DNA of 64,000 nucleotides from Clostridia bacterium (GCA_017399965.1 JAFQAP010000004.1:91348-155347); one strand, 5' to 3'. Shown: positions 8,658 to 17,264, counted from the first letter of the stretch. The notes: generated from the sequence alone by a model not told the origin. Translations and numbers: made by a program.

Positions 8658-9676
8658 AAGAGAAACTAAAAAGCCTTTACAACACCTTGGGCGGACCTGT
8701 TATTTGCGCTTTGCTGGGATTTATCGGCGCGGCGTGTATCGTACCTTCCGCCGGTATGCTTACTGCCCTTCCCGTATTGCCTCTATGCGGAATACTGGCA
8801 GGTCTTTTAGCCCCCAAAAGAAGTATCAAGACTGCGTTTTTTGCAGTATGCGGTATGCTTATTTCCGCAGGATATGCCGCAGACGTACCTAATATCCTCA
8901 TATACGGAGTTATATGCGGTGCCACGGCGTTTTTATGTGATTACGGTATAAGTCTTGTCAAAAAAGAAAAAGTGCGTTTTTGGGCGGTATTTCCACTCGG
9001 CGCGGCAGTTGCCCTGCAGCTTGTGTTCGGCGGGAATCTCGTTGCTTATTTCAACGCGGCTGACGTTTCAGAAAGCTACATAGAGAATCACTATAAAGAC
9101 AGCGAAAACGAAGAGATAGGAAAATTGGAATACGATTTTCTTACACGCACATGGCAAAGAGAAATAGCTTCAAAAAGCTATGGGGATGCAAAGGGCTTAC
9201 TTACGGTTTGCGACAAGGTTGTATTCGACGGATACGCAAAAAAGACAGAATATCTGCTTATGGCTGAGCAAAGAGCACATATTGCGGGTATTTTGCGTAA
9301 AGCATTTCCCGACGGCTCCTTTACAGTTGTTTCCGAAAGAATAAACGGATATCCGGAGGGAACCGTAACATATCCCGCCGATATGTCAGACAGAAACGAA
9401 GATATGATATTTTCCGTTTATCTGGGAGCGCTTACAAATCCCGAAGGATTTTTAAAGACCTGCAGCGAATACAGAAAGGCTTTGAAAAACGCGGGAATCG
9501 ACACGGACAAAATAATATTCAGAGGCGGCGGATGGGGGCTTTACCCCATGCAGGAGGTATATACCGATATGCCGTTCTGCCAAGCAAAAATAAAATACAA
9601 CTGCGGAAATGTTTTCGACCGCAGACAGGATAATCTTGACAAACATTTTATAAAAGATAATTTCTTATATAACTAA
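8654..9676 (+). CDS. Membrane protein of unknown function with a soluble C-terminal domain
   Basis: I do not recognise this 340-residue protein. About residues 12-150 contain four to five hydrophobic helices with basic loops (APKRSIKT, KKEKVRF). The rest is soluble, with an extended acidic stretch at about 150-175 and a mixed alpha/beta region to the end, ending near FDRRQDNLDKHF. No catalytic motif is evident. It is translationally coupled to the RNHCP gene (4-base overlap) and followed 12 bases later by pepF, so the three are probably one transcript. It may be an anchored sensor or a lineage-specific envelope protein. Confidence 0.8.
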   Translation: MKEKLKSLYNTLGGPVICALLGFIGAACIVPSAGMLTALPVLPLCGILAGLLAPKRSIKTAFFAVCGMLISAGYAADVPNILIYGVICGATAFLCDYGISLVKKEKVRFWAVFPLGAAVALQLVFGGNLVAYFNAADVSESYIENHYKDSENEEIGKLEYDFLTRTWQREIASKSYGDAKGLLTVCDKVVFDGYAKKTEYLLMAEQRAHIAGILRKAFPDGSFTVVSERINGYPEGTVTYPADMSDRNEDMIFSVYLGALTNPEGFLKTCSEYRKALKNAGIDTDKIIFRGGGWGLYPMQEVYTDMPFCQAKIKYNCGNVFDRRQDNLDKHFIKDNFLYN

Positions 9677-9688
9677 AAGGAGCAGAAT

Positions 9689-11470
9689 ATGAAGAGCAGA
9701 AAAGAAATGAACCCCGAATTCACCTGGGATTTTACCCACATTTATGCCGATAACAAGGCTTGGGAAAGCGCCCTTGCTGAGGCGGATAAGATAGCTGATA
9801 CCATCCCCGCACTCAAAGGCACTTTGGGCGAAAGTGCGGAAAGTCTTAAAAAAGCTATGGATCTTCTGGCAAAGGCCAATCAGGCGGCAGAACTGCCCTA
9901 TATCTACGCAATGCTTTACAAAAGCGCGGACAACGGCGATAACGAAGCGCAGGAAATGGAAGCCAAGGCAGTTTCTCTGTTGGTTAAATTGGGCACCGTA
10001 TGCTCCTTTATCGAGCCCGAGATACTCTCTATCCCCGAAGATACCTTAAAGCAGTATATGGAATACGAAGGACTTGCAACGTACCGCCATATGCTGGAGG
10101 ACATTTCACGAGGAAGAGCCCACGTGCTTGACGAAAAGAGCGAGCTTCTTCTTGCTCAGATGGGCGATATCACCCGTATTCCCGACGATTGCTTTACCAT
10201 GTTCTCCAACGTTGATATGGAGCTTCCCTGCATAACCGATGAAAAAGGTGAAAAAGTTCAGCTTACCAACGGCAATATGGGCATTTACCGCGAAAGCAAG
10301 GACAGACGTGTGCGTGAAGAGACCTTTGAAGGTTATTTCGGCACTTATAAAAAGTACGTAAACACAGTTGCCGCTATGTATGCGGGCAACGTAAAGATTG
10401 ACAACTATTTTGCTGCTGTCCGCGGCTACGAAAGTGCTTGTCACAAGGCATTGTTTGGCGGCAACATTCCCGTATCCGTTTATGATTCTCTTATCGAAGC
10501 CGTGCACGGCGCTCTTCCCACAATGAAGAGATATATTAATCTCCGAAAAGAGACTTTGGGTCTGGAGAACATTGATATGTTCGACCTTTATACTCCAATG
10601 ATGGAAGATGTTGATTATACCGTCACCTTTGAACAGGCAAAGGATATGGTTAAAAAAGCGCTCCTTCCTTTGGGCGAAAGATATCAGGAACTGCTCGACA
10701 AGGCTTATTCCGAGCATTGGATGGACGTATATGAAAACAAAGGCAAACGCTCCGGCGCTTTCTCCTGCGGTGTTTACGGAGTTCACCCCTACGTGCTGCT
10801 GAATTATACCGACAGTCTTGACGATGCATTCACCATGGCACACGAGCTTGGACACGCAATGCACTCCTATCTCTCATCCGAGAAGCAAGATTATGTTAAC
10901 CACGATTACCGTATAATGGTTGCGGAAGTTGCATCTACCGTTAACGAAGTTTTGCTTACTATGTATCTCCTTAAAAATGAAACCGATAAGAAGCGCAAGG
11001 CATATATTCTTAATCATTTTCTTGAAGGATTCCGCACAACCGTATTCAGACAGACATTATTTGCCGAATTTGAGCGCAAAGCTCACGATATGGCGCAGGC
11101 AGGCGTGCCTCTCACTCCCAAAGCGCTGTGTGATATTTACCACAGCCTTATCTCCCTTTACTATGAAGGTGCGGGTATAAATGATATTATGCAGTACGAA
11201 TGGGCATATATTCCCCACTTTTACACGGCATATTATGTATACCAGTACGCCACCGGTTTTTCCAGTGCGGTCGCTATTGCAAGAAACATTCTTGAAACCG
11301 GCGATGCTTCCGGATACCTTGAATTCCTTACCACCGGCGGCAGCGATTATCCTCTTAACGAGCTTAAAATTGCAGGAATTGACCTTACAAAGCCCGAAGC
11401 CGTAAGCAGCGCAATGAAGGTGTTTGACGATACCGTAACCGAGCTCAAAGAGCTTCTTTCCGAAATCTAA
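9689..11470 (+). CDS. pepF: Oligoendopeptidase F
   Basis: M3B zinc metallopeptidase that cleaves peptides of roughly 7-17 residues in the cytoplasm. The zinc site HELGHAMHSY begins at about residue 385, with His385, Glu386 and His389, and the third ligand is expected in the following VAEVASTVNEVLL helix. The length, 593 aa, matches the family. No signal peptide. AGGAG lies 9 bases before the ATG. It closes the operon with the RNHCP and membrane-protein genes and is followed by a terminator. Confidence 0.95.
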   Translation: MKSRKEMNPEFTWDFTHIYADNKAWESALAEADKIADTIPALKGTLGESAESLKKAMDLLAKANQAAELPYIYAMLYKSADNGDNEAQEMEAKAVSLLVKLGTVCSFIEPEILSIPEDTLKQYMEYEGLATYRHMLEDISRGRAHVLDEKSELLLAQMGDITRIPDDCFTMFSNVDMELPCITDEKGEKVQLTNGNMGIYRESKDRRVREETFEGYFGTYKKYVNTVAAMYAGNVKIDNYFAAVRGYESACHKALFGGNIPVSVYDSLIEAVHGALPTMKRYINLRKETLGLENIDMFDLYTPMMEDVDYTVTFEQAKDMVKKALLPLGERYQELLDKAYSEHWMDVYENKGKRSGAFSCGVYGVHPYVLLNYTDSLDDAFTMAHELGHAMHSYLSSEKQDYVNHDYRIMVAEVASTVNEVLLTMYLLKNETDKKRKAYILNHFLEGFRTTVFRQTLFAEFERKAHDMAQAGVPLTPKALCDIYHSLISLYYEGAGINDIMQYEWAYIPHFYTAYYVYQYATGFSSAVAIARNILETGDASGYLEFLTTGGSDYPLNELKIAGIDLTKPEAVSSAMKVFDDTVTELKELLSEI

Positions 11471-11482
11471 ATAAACCATACG

Positions 11483-11517
11483 GGGCTTGCGTTATTCGTA
11501 AGCCCTGCGTTTTTATT
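11483..11517 (+). terminator. Intrinsic terminator after pepF
   Basis: GGGCTTGCG and CGTAAGCCC pair with one G-U, loop TTATT, followed by GCGTTTTTATTT. Confidence 0.8.
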
Positions 11518-11588
11518 TGCATAATCATCTCCCCTGCGGGCAAAAATATATCTGCTGGAATAAACTGAAAACGGGGCGATGATCAAAA

Positions 11589-11966
11589 GTGAACGAACAA
11601 ACTGTAATACGGCGCGGAGATATATATTATGCGGATCTTTCACCGGTAGTGGGATCGGAGCAAGGCGGGGTGCGTCCGGTGCTGATCGTGCAAAATGACG
11701 TTGGCAACAGACACAGTCCCACGGTTATTGCCGCCGCGATCACTTCACAAACGGGAAAAGCACGGCTTCCCACACATATAGAAGTTACCGGAGACAGCAT
11801 AGGCGCGGGGAAAGCTCCCGGATGCGGTCTTGCAAAAAATTCCATAATACTCCTTGAGCAAATACGTACTCTGGATAAAAAACGGCTTAAAGATAAAATG
11901 GGGCATCTTGACGATACCACTATGCAGCAGGTAAACGAGGCTCTGAACGTCAGCTTTGGGCTGTAA
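11589..11966 (+). CDS. mazF: MazF/EndoA-type mRNA interferase, without an adjacent antitoxin
   Basis: PemK/MazF-family sequence-specific endoribonuclease. The beta-barrel hallmarks are present: [20 protein letters not shown] at the N-terminus, RPVLIVQND, and the C-terminal [13 protein letters not shown]. This is the sub-type called EndoA or NdoA in Bacillus, which targets UACAU there. Start is a GTG at 11589; no ATG lies in frame before the conserved N-terminus, and the ribosome site is weak. An EndoAI-like antitoxin normally sits directly upstream, but the 118 bases between pepF and this gene hold only a terminator and no antitoxin-like frame. A terminator follows. Confidence 0.92.
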   Translation: MNEQTVIRRGDIYYADLSPVVGSEQGGVRPVLIVQNDVGNRHSPTVIAAAITSQTGKARLPTHIEVTGDSIGAGKAPGCGLAKNSIILLEQIRTLDKKRLKDKMGHLDDTTMQQVNEALNVSFGL

Positions 11967-11974
11967 AGCGTTTT

Positions 11975-12013
11975 CGGAATGTGCATTTTTTAAATGTACA
12001 TTCCGTATTTTTT
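11975..12013 (+). terminator. Intrinsic terminator after the mazF-like gene
   Basis: CGGAATGTGCATTT pairs with AAATGTACATTCCG (14 bp, one G-U) and is followed by TATTTTTT. Confidence 0.85.
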
Positions 12014-12073
12014 CGATATAATCGGACAAAATAAGAGCTAAAAATAATATGAAAAATAAAATTAAAAAAAGTA

Positions 12074-12101
12074 TTGACAAATTCGATTTTGTGAGTATAA
12101 T
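12074..12101 (+). promoter_or_regulatory. Promoter of tRNA-Leu
   Basis: TTGACA (12074-12079), a 16-base spacer and TATAAT (12096-12101), ending 13 bases before the mature tRNA. Confidence 0.85.
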
Positions 12102-12114
12102 AGTGAATGTTCAC

Positions 12115-12197
12115 GCGGCTGTGGCGGAACAGGCAGACGCGCACGTTTGAGGGGCGTGTGGGCAACCGTATGGGTTCAAGTCCCATCAGCCGCACCA
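12115..12197 (+). tRNA. tRNA-Leu (anticodon GAG)
   Basis: A type II tRNA. The acceptor stem is GCGGCTG with CAGCCGC; the anticodon stem is CACGT/GCGTG with loop TTGAGGG, placing anticodon GAG for CUC and CUU codons. A variable arm follows, then T-arm ATGGG, TTCAAGT, CCCAT. Discriminator A and the CCA tail are encoded in the DNA. It has its own promoter and terminator, so it is a single-gene unit. Confidence 0.95.
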
Positions 12198-12202
12198 AAA
12201 TA

Positions 12203-12238
12203 AACGACAATTTTCTTTTAGAAGATTGTCGTTTTTTT
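12203..12238 (+). terminator. Terminator of tRNA-Leu
   Basis: ACGACAATTTTC pairs with GAAGATTGTCGT around a short loop and is followed by seven T residues. Confidence 0.85.
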
Positions 12239-12331
12239 GTTCTTTTCACTTTTCTCTTTTCGGTCTTCTCTCTTCTCTCAAATTGTCGTTTCCGGAGAAA
12301 AAATAAGAGAGCAGAGATAAAAGGAAAGGCA

Positions 12332-12348
12332 GCTTTGCTTCGCAAAGC
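12332..12348. repeat. Small GC-TTC-GC hairpin
   Basis: GCTTTGC-TTC-GCAAAGC, a perfect 7-bp stem with a three-base loop, lies between the tRNA-Leu terminator and the next gene. It has the same shape as the small hairpins of the array at 55.4 kb. The rest of 12239-12385 shows nothing I can name. Confidence 0.55.
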
Positions 12349-12385
12349 ATCGACTGAAGGCAGATTAATCCCAGCCGTGTTAAAT

Positions 12386-12754
12386 TCATGTCATGTCTAA
12401 CGTGGTATAGTTTGCATCTAAAAGTTTTTGTTTGAACTGTAAAAACCTGCTTGTTTTTGTTCCATATAATAAAGCACGTGCGGAAAAACCGAAAACAAAG
12501 GATCTTTTAAAAATTATCTTTGTCTTAACACCGCTTGTGTACAAAATAAACCAACTTTTCTCGATGTTTCTTCCGCCTACACAAGTACCGGAACTCTTTC
12601 CGTACTCTTCATTGAAGTTTTCCGAACAAACATCAAGATTGATCTTATGAAGTCCGTCATTGTCTTCGTATATAACATGACCGAAAGAAATTTCTTTGGT
12701 TTTACGGCTAACTTCGCGTATCTGATGGTCATATATAATAGTTTCCGTAATCAT
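12386..12754 (-). CDS. Hypothetical protein
   Basis: Unrecognised 122-residue soluble protein with a basic second half. It is accepted as a gene because it follows the well-marked gene at 12760-13098 after only 5 bases on the same strand. The nearest Shine-Dalgarno-like sequence (AAGGAGAG) is about 17 bases from the ATG, which is too far, so reinitiation after the upstream stop is more likely. No signal peptide, membrane helix or known motif. Confidence 0.6.
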   Translation of the reverse strand: MITETIIYDHQIREVSRKTKEISFGHVIYEDNDGLHKINLDVCSENFNEEYGKSSGTCVGGRNIEKSWFILYTSGVKTKIIFKRSFVFGFSARALLYGTKTSRFLQFKQKLLDANYTTLDMT

Positions 12755-12759
12755 ATGCG

Positions 12760-13098
12760 CTATTCTTTGCTCTCCTTCTCTATTTTATCCTTTTCCCTGC
12801 CCCAGACGGTGCCGCGGTGGACAGCGTGCAGAGAAGCGAACAGCACGGGAAGCGCTTCCACTCTTCGTATTGCTGTGATACGGGCAAAAATATCGTAGCC
12901 GTTGTTATATGCATACACGGACAGCAATGCGCTGTCGCCCAGCAGATATCCAAGCACGTTTTGGTTGGAGGAAAAAGACATTCCCTCGGTGCAGGGTTTC
13001 CCCTCCAGAACGTCGCCCACGGAAATATTATTACAGATTTCGGAATAGTTTTCTATGGCAATACCGCCTTCAAGTTCAAACTCATCCAGAATTTTCAT
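12760..13098 (-). CDS. Hypothetical protein
   Basis: Unrecognised 112-residue protein, acidic at the N-terminus with a charged Lys/Glu C-terminal tail. Its promoter (TTGCAA, 17 bases, TATAAT) and a strong AAGGAGG ribosome site make it a convincing gene. The central part (NQNVLGYLLGDSALLSVYAYNNG) looks like a small alpha/beta domain. It forms a two-gene operon with the next minus-strand gene. Function unknown. Confidence 0.75.
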   Translation of the reverse strand: MKILDEFELEGGIAIENYSEICNNISVGDVLEGKPCTEGMSFSSNQNVLGYLLGDSALLSVYAYNNGYDIFARITAIRRVEALPVLFASLHAVHRGTVWGREKDKIEKESKE

Positions 13099-13121
13099 AA
13101 ATTGCCGCCTCCTTGAGATGA

Positions 13122-13150
13122 ATTATAACATATTTTTTGAATTGTTGCAA
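13122..13150 (-). promoter_or_regulatory. Promoter of the hypothetical gene pair
   Basis: Minus strand: TTGCAA (13145-13150), a 17-base spacer and TATAAT (13122-13127). Confidence 0.75.
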
Positions 13151-13153
13151 TTC

Positions 13154-13182
13154 TTTACTTGACAAAGTTGAGTAAATATAAT
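13154..13182 (+). promoter_or_regulatory. Likely promoter of the cohesin-like protein gene
   Basis: TTTACT (13154-13159), a 17-base spacer and TATAAT (13177-13182). A better -35 word, TTGACA at 13159, lies only 12 bases from this -10, so the exact pairing is uncertain. Confidence 0.6.
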
Positions 13183-13212
13183 AAACTATACTAAACACGG
13201 AGGTATAACGAT

Positions 13213-13971
13213 ATGTTTAAAAAAGCTTTTATATTACTTCTTTCCGCAGCGCTTATATGTGCCGCGTTCACAGTGGTTTCTTCCGCAGCAGACGCTTGCA
13301 AGATCGGTCTTGAATATGCGGCCGAGGGCGAAACACTTTCTTTGACCGTTACATATTCTGATTTTACAGATCCCGACGGTGTTGTAGCAGTATCTTCTAA
13401 TGTATATTTCGATAAATCTGTTTTGGAATTCCAAAGCGTTGAAGCCGATTATCCCGAAGAATGGGGAGAACAGGGCGATAGCTGGAGCAAACTTTATGCT
13501 GAAGGCAACGTGCTTATCTGCCTGCTTTTTGACAGCCCCGAAAAAGGCCATGGAACCACCGACCCTATCACCTGCACCGTAAACTTCAAGATTCTTTCCA
13601 AGGGTGTAGATACACTTATCGAGGTAAAGAATACCGAGCTTACCGAATCCGAAGATCTGATCTCACTTACCACTCCCAACACTTCTCTTAACGTAAGCAT
13701 TTCCGAAAACGGCGAAGTAAGCGGCGACGTGAGCGAAGAAGAGATTTCCCTTCCCGAAGAATCCGAAGAAGTATCCGTTCCCGAAGAATCCGATACGACC
13801 AACGAAAGCAAGGATGAATCCGACAAGCCCGAAAGCGACGCTCCTTCTTCCGACGTAAGCGACAGCGGAAACGACGGCGGTAACAATACCGTTGTTTGGA
13901 TAATTGTCGGTGGTGCTATCGTAGTTATTGCTGCTGTGGTAACCGTAGTGGTAATGAAGAAAAAGAATTAA
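13213..13971 (+). CDS. Secreted cohesin-like protein with C-terminal membrane anchor
   Basis: Signal peptide at residues 1-26 (cut near SSAADA). About residues 30-158 resemble a cohesin-type beta sandwich, with the YFDKSVLEFQSV and TCTVNFKIL strands and LLFDS typical of cohesins and related bacterial modules. Residues 160-222 are a Ser/Glu/Asp linker with several SEE and PEES repeats. Residues 226-248 are one hydrophobic helix, followed by MKKKN at the end; there is no LPXTG. Cohesins bind dockerins, so this could be a surface receptor, but the match is by pattern only and related sugar-binding or polysaccharide-associated modules look similar. Single gene with its own promoter and terminator. 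Confidence 0.75.
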   Translation: MFKKAFILLLSAALICAAFTVVSSAADACKIGLEYAAEGETLSLTVTYSDFTDPDGVVAVSSNVYFDKSVLEFQSVEADYPEEWGEQGDSWSKLYAEGNVLICLLFDSPEKGHGTTDPITCTVNFKILSKGVDTLIEVKNTELTESEDLISLTTPNTSLNVSISENGEVSGDVSEEEISLPEESEEVSVPEESDTTNESKDESDKPESDAPSSDVSDSGNDGGNNTVVWIIVGGAIVVIAAVVTVVVMKKKN

Positions 13972-13991
13972 AACTCACCCATAATCATTTA

Positions 13992-14019
13992 AAGTGGCTG
14001 TAAAATCAGCCACTTTTTT
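13992..14019 (+). terminator. Terminator of the cohesin-like gene
   Basis: AAGTGGCTG and CAGCCACTT around TAAAAT, followed by a T run. Confidence 0.85.
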
Positions 14020-14027
14020 ATTACATC

Positions 14028-14064
14028 AAAAAAACTGCCGCAAGCTAATATGCGGCAGTTTTTG
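14028..14064 (-). terminator. Terminator of the DUF4855 gene
   Basis: AAACTGCCGCA pairs with TGCGGCAGTTT; read on the minus strand the stem is followed by seven T residues. Confidence 0.8.
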
Positions 14065-14071
14065 TGTTTTT

Positions 14072-17000
14072 TTATTCGACTACGATCGTTACGGTGCAGG
14101 ACTCGGAATTACACAGACCTTCGGAATATATATATGTAAAGGTTACTGTGCCGGTAAAGCCGGCTTCGGGATAATAAGTAAAGCTGCCGTCATTTGCCAG
14201 AGAGACCGTGCCGGAAGCAGGCATTGAAGATATCTCAAACTGAGCGTAACCGGGAGCATCCTCAACAATTACCCCGCTGAAACTTTCGCCCTTAGCAGAA
14301 TTAAAAGTACGTTCCTCAAGAATATCGGGGTAAACATCAAGAGTGCCTTTAATAAACTGATAAGTGTAATCGTATATCAATCTATCACTTTGATCCTTGG
14401 AAACAGCCGCATCGTAATATACGGTTACATCCTGATAATACATATGAACGCAATCCTTCATATAGCCGTACAACACGCCGCCGGAAAGATATTCCATATA
14501 TTTTCTGTAGATAATATCACTGCTAAACGCTTTGCCGGATATTTCTATTTCTATACCCATACCGTAAAGCTGGGTAAGATACGCTGCTTGAGGAATCTTG
14601 GAATAAGGCTCTTCTTCTTTGAATACGTAGTTGGGCTGCATACAAGCGACATCAAAGCCGTAGGAATCCCATGCAGAAAATCCAGATGCGGTGTAATAAG
14701 GAATCCAGAAGAAATCATATCCTCTGTTATGAACAATCTTTGCGGTTTCGGAAACAATATACGGAGCGTTATCCTGCGGATAAATGGACTCATCGTACCA
14801 ATAATAACCCACAAATTCTATGTTTTCAAAATCGTATTCGCTAAGCTTCGCTTCGAACATCTCCATATACCATTCAAGAGCGCGGAGTCTGTTTTCATCG
14901 GTAGTGAGACCGTCTACAACTCCGTCTCCGTTGATATCGCCGAAATCGGTTCTTTCGGAATTGGGATAATATAAGGTAACGGTGAATCCGTATTTATAAT
15001 CATCGTCCAAGCCGAGCGCTTCTTTTACGATTCCCGCCGCCTCTTCAAGAGCCAAAATATTTTCGTTTTCGGTAAACAGATCGGTTATAGTCCACTCCCA
15101 ATCGCTTCCCTTGGAATCGTTCCATCCGGAAAGTCCGGAGGGAAATCCGCCGCTGAGGAGGAACAGGAAGCTATCAAACATAGTGTCCTTAATATTACCT
15201 TCACTGTCAACGTAAGCGAGATAAGGAATAAGCTTTTCAACGGTATATCCGTCAAACGAGGTACCGTGATACAAGAGAACGAGGTCCGCCGCGCCGCCGA
15301 GAACGTCCTCTTTGGGAGCCTGGTTGCCTTTTCCGAACAGATTGCGCTCGGGCACGACTCCGGAGGAAAGTGCCGTTGCGCCTGCCGTAGAGGTCGTACC
15401 GTATACTTCAAGCTCCCCTACTCCGCACCAGGTGTTGATATTAAAGGAAAAACAAACGTATCTGGTTTGTATGGGAGTTTTAAGCGAAAGCTCTGCGGAT
15501 ACCAACGTGTTATCGTTTTCGGCACTAACCGGCATTGTGCCCGCTACGTACCACTTTTCGCCGTCCATAGAAAGATAAATATCAACTGCGGTGGGAGCGA
15601 GAACAGCCCAATCAACAAGATGCGTAAACTGGGCGGTGAATTTGCGCACGGCACTGGTGGCACCGAGATCGTATATTATATCACGGGAAGAACCGCCGTT
15701 AAATTTAAAGAACTGACCGTTATGAATGCTGTTGACTGTAGCGAGTTTGCCGTCAGTCATAAGCTTTGAATCGACCTTGGTGTTATTTGCGGCTTGTTCA
15801 TCGTTAACATCGGAAGGACAGTTGATCTGCTGGGTAAGTCCCTTTATAAGATTTACCACTTCGGTAGAAGGATTAGGCCAGTTTTTAACACTGGGATCGA
15901 TAACAAGCGCCGGATAAAGCGTATCCGTATCGGTCTCTCCCGTATTTGCATATACGGCAACCTCTTCAACAAGATACATCTTCGTATCTGTAGCTTCTAA
16001 AGTAAATCTTACATAACGTCCCGACGCCGCTTTGCTGAGTATCAAGGGAAAATCATAAACACTCTGACCGGAAGCCACACCAAAAACTCTGCCAACGTCT
16101 GTAAAGTTTTTGTTATCGTCGCTTACGGAATATGTTACCGCCGCGGGCATATAATTGCCGACGTTCATATTAGAATAACATTCTGTGCGGAACACGCTGA
16201 GATCATCACGCTTTTTACCGAGATCCACAGTGATGGTAACAGCTTCTCCTCCTTCGTATCCCACCCAGATACCGCTTTCGAAAAAGCCGGTAAATACGCC
16301 GTCGGTAAGACGTGTATTATTATCCGGAAAAGCAGAAACGGAGTTTTTGGAAGCCTTATATTTTGCTCCCTTGCTCACCAGTTGAAGCGCAAGAGATTTA
16401 TCTACAGGCTTTTCGCCTTCGTATTTTACGGTTCCGAGCGTATCATAAGTTTGTTTTATTATCTCAAGAAAAGCTTCGTCAAGCTGAGAACCTGCTGCTT
16501 CATCGGCGATTACGACAAGTTCATCGATAAACACCCAAGCAGCGCTTTTTTCCACAGCAAATTTAATATAACGTGCGGATACGTAATATTCGGAAGTAAG
16601 AACCGCCTCTGCACGGCTGTCTTCTTTATATTCCGGCATAACGCAATTACCTATTCGGGTAAATTTCTCACCATCCACGGAAGCAGAGATCCTTACGCCG
16701 TTGGGAGGATAAATACCTGCGGTGTTGGTGGAAAGAAAACTGCAGCGGAACTCATATATAGTATCATAAACCTGCCCAAGATCGACAGTTACAAAAACTG
16801 TGGAATCCGTATAACCGGAATACTTGGCGTCGGTATAATCTCCTACATTGTCGGGTGCAAACTGACCGTCGGTAAGCTCGGTGGTATAGGAATCGGGATA
16901 CGCTTCTCCGGGAGTAGCCGTGTTTGTGTAGGGCTTACCGGTGCTTATAACAGAAGCGTTTTTGGGGTTTTCAACGGGAATTTTAATTTCCTCTTCTTTG

Positions 17001-17131
17001 GATTGCTCGTCCGGTACAGATTCAGACGGTTTCTCGGAAACGGAAACATCTGAAACTTCGCCATCGGAAACGCAGCCTGCGAAAAGCGACAAAAGCATAA
17101 CAAACGAAAGCAAAAGCGCTATCTTTTTCAT
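14072..17131 (-). CDS. Lipoprotein with discoidin-like modules and a DUF4855 domain
   Basis: A 1019-residue surface lipoprotein: signal peptide, lipobox LFAGC, then a Ser/Glu-rich spacer. Three or so F5/8-type-C (discoidin-like) modules follow over about residues 60-600, each with a VDLG or YDLG strand and a conserved RYVRF/RYIKF-like end. About residues 625-925 match the DUF4855 family: LVLLYHGTSFDGY, FGDINGDGVVDG (a possible calcium loop), and FVGYYWYDESIY. A C-terminal Ig-like domain ends the protein. The start is the ATG at 17131 because GGAGG lies 8 bases before it. It probably binds and acts on polysaccharide; the activity of DUF4855 is not established as far as I know. Confidence 0.85.
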   Translation of the reverse strand: MKKIALLLSFVMLLSLFAGCVSDGEVSDVSVSEKPSESVPDEQSKEEEIKIPVENPKNASVISTGKPYTNTATPGEAYPDSYTTELTDGQFAPDNVGDYTDAKYSGYTDSTVFVTVDLGQVYDTIYEFRCSFLSTNTAGIYPPNGVRISASVDGEKFTRIGNCVMPEYKEDSRAEAVLTSEYYVSARYIKFAVEKSAAWVFIDELVVIADEAAGSQLDEAFLEIIKQTYDTLGTVKYEGEKPVDKSLALQLVSKGAKYKASKNSVSAFPDNNTRLTDGVFTGFFESGIWVGYEGGEAVTITVDLGKKRDDLSVFRTECYSNMNVGNYMPAAVTYSVSDDNKNFTDVGRVFGVASGQSVYDFPLILSKAASGRYVRFTLEATDTKMYLVEEVAVYANTGETDTDTLYPALVIDPSVKNWPNPSTEVVNLIKGLTQQINCPSDVNDEQAANNTKVDSKLMTDGKLATVNSIHNGQFFKFNGGSSRDIIYDLGATSAVRKFTAQFTHLVDWAVLAPTAVDIYLSMDGEKWYVAGTMPVSAENDNTLVSAELSLKTPIQTRYVCFSFNINTWCGVGELEVYGTTSTAGATALSSGVVPERNLFGKGNQAPKEDVLGGAADLVLLYHGTSFDGYTVEKLIPYLAYVDSEGNIKDTMFDSFLFLLSGGFPSGLSGWNDSKGSDWEWTITDLFTENENILALEEAAGIVKEALGLDDDYKYGFTVTLYYPNSERTDFGDINGDGVVDGLTTDENRLRALEWYMEMFEAKLSEYDFENIEFVGYYWYDESIYPQDNAPYIVSETAKIVHNRGYDFFWIPYYTASGFSAWDSYGFDVACMQPNYVFKEEEPYSKIPQAAYLTQLYGMGIEIEISGKAFSSDIIYRKYMEYLSGGVLYGYMKDCVHMYYQDVTVYYDAAVSKDQSDRLIYDYTYQFIKGTLDVYPDILEERTFNSAKGESFSGVIVEDAPGYAQFEISSMPASGTVSLANDGSFTYYPEAGFTGTVTFTYIYSEGLCNSESCTVTIVVE

Positions 17132-17181
17132 CAAATATACCTCCGTAAAGTTCACGGTAAACGCCGTGATTGTTTAACGGT

Positions 17182-17210
17182 ATTTTAACATCAATAAATT
17201 AAAGTGTCAA
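17182..17210 (-). promoter_or_regulatory. Promoter of the DUF4855 lipoprotein gene
   Basis: Minus strand: TTGACA (17205-17210), 17 bases, TAAAAT (17182-17187). Confidence 0.8.
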
Positions 17211-17235
17211 GTAAATTATTTCATACATAAATTCA

Positions 17236-17264
17236 TTGACACAGAGTCAAAACTGCTGTATAAT
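17236..17264 (+). promoter_or_regulatory. Promoter of the NfeD-SPFH operon
   Basis: TTGACA (17236-17241), 17 bases, TATAAT (17259-17264): full consensus. Confidence 0.9.

Noticed and set aside
11471..11588. Antitoxin gene upstream of the mazF-like gene
   Set aside because: The gap holds the pepF terminator and no frame with a ribbon-helix-helix or AbrB-like pattern.
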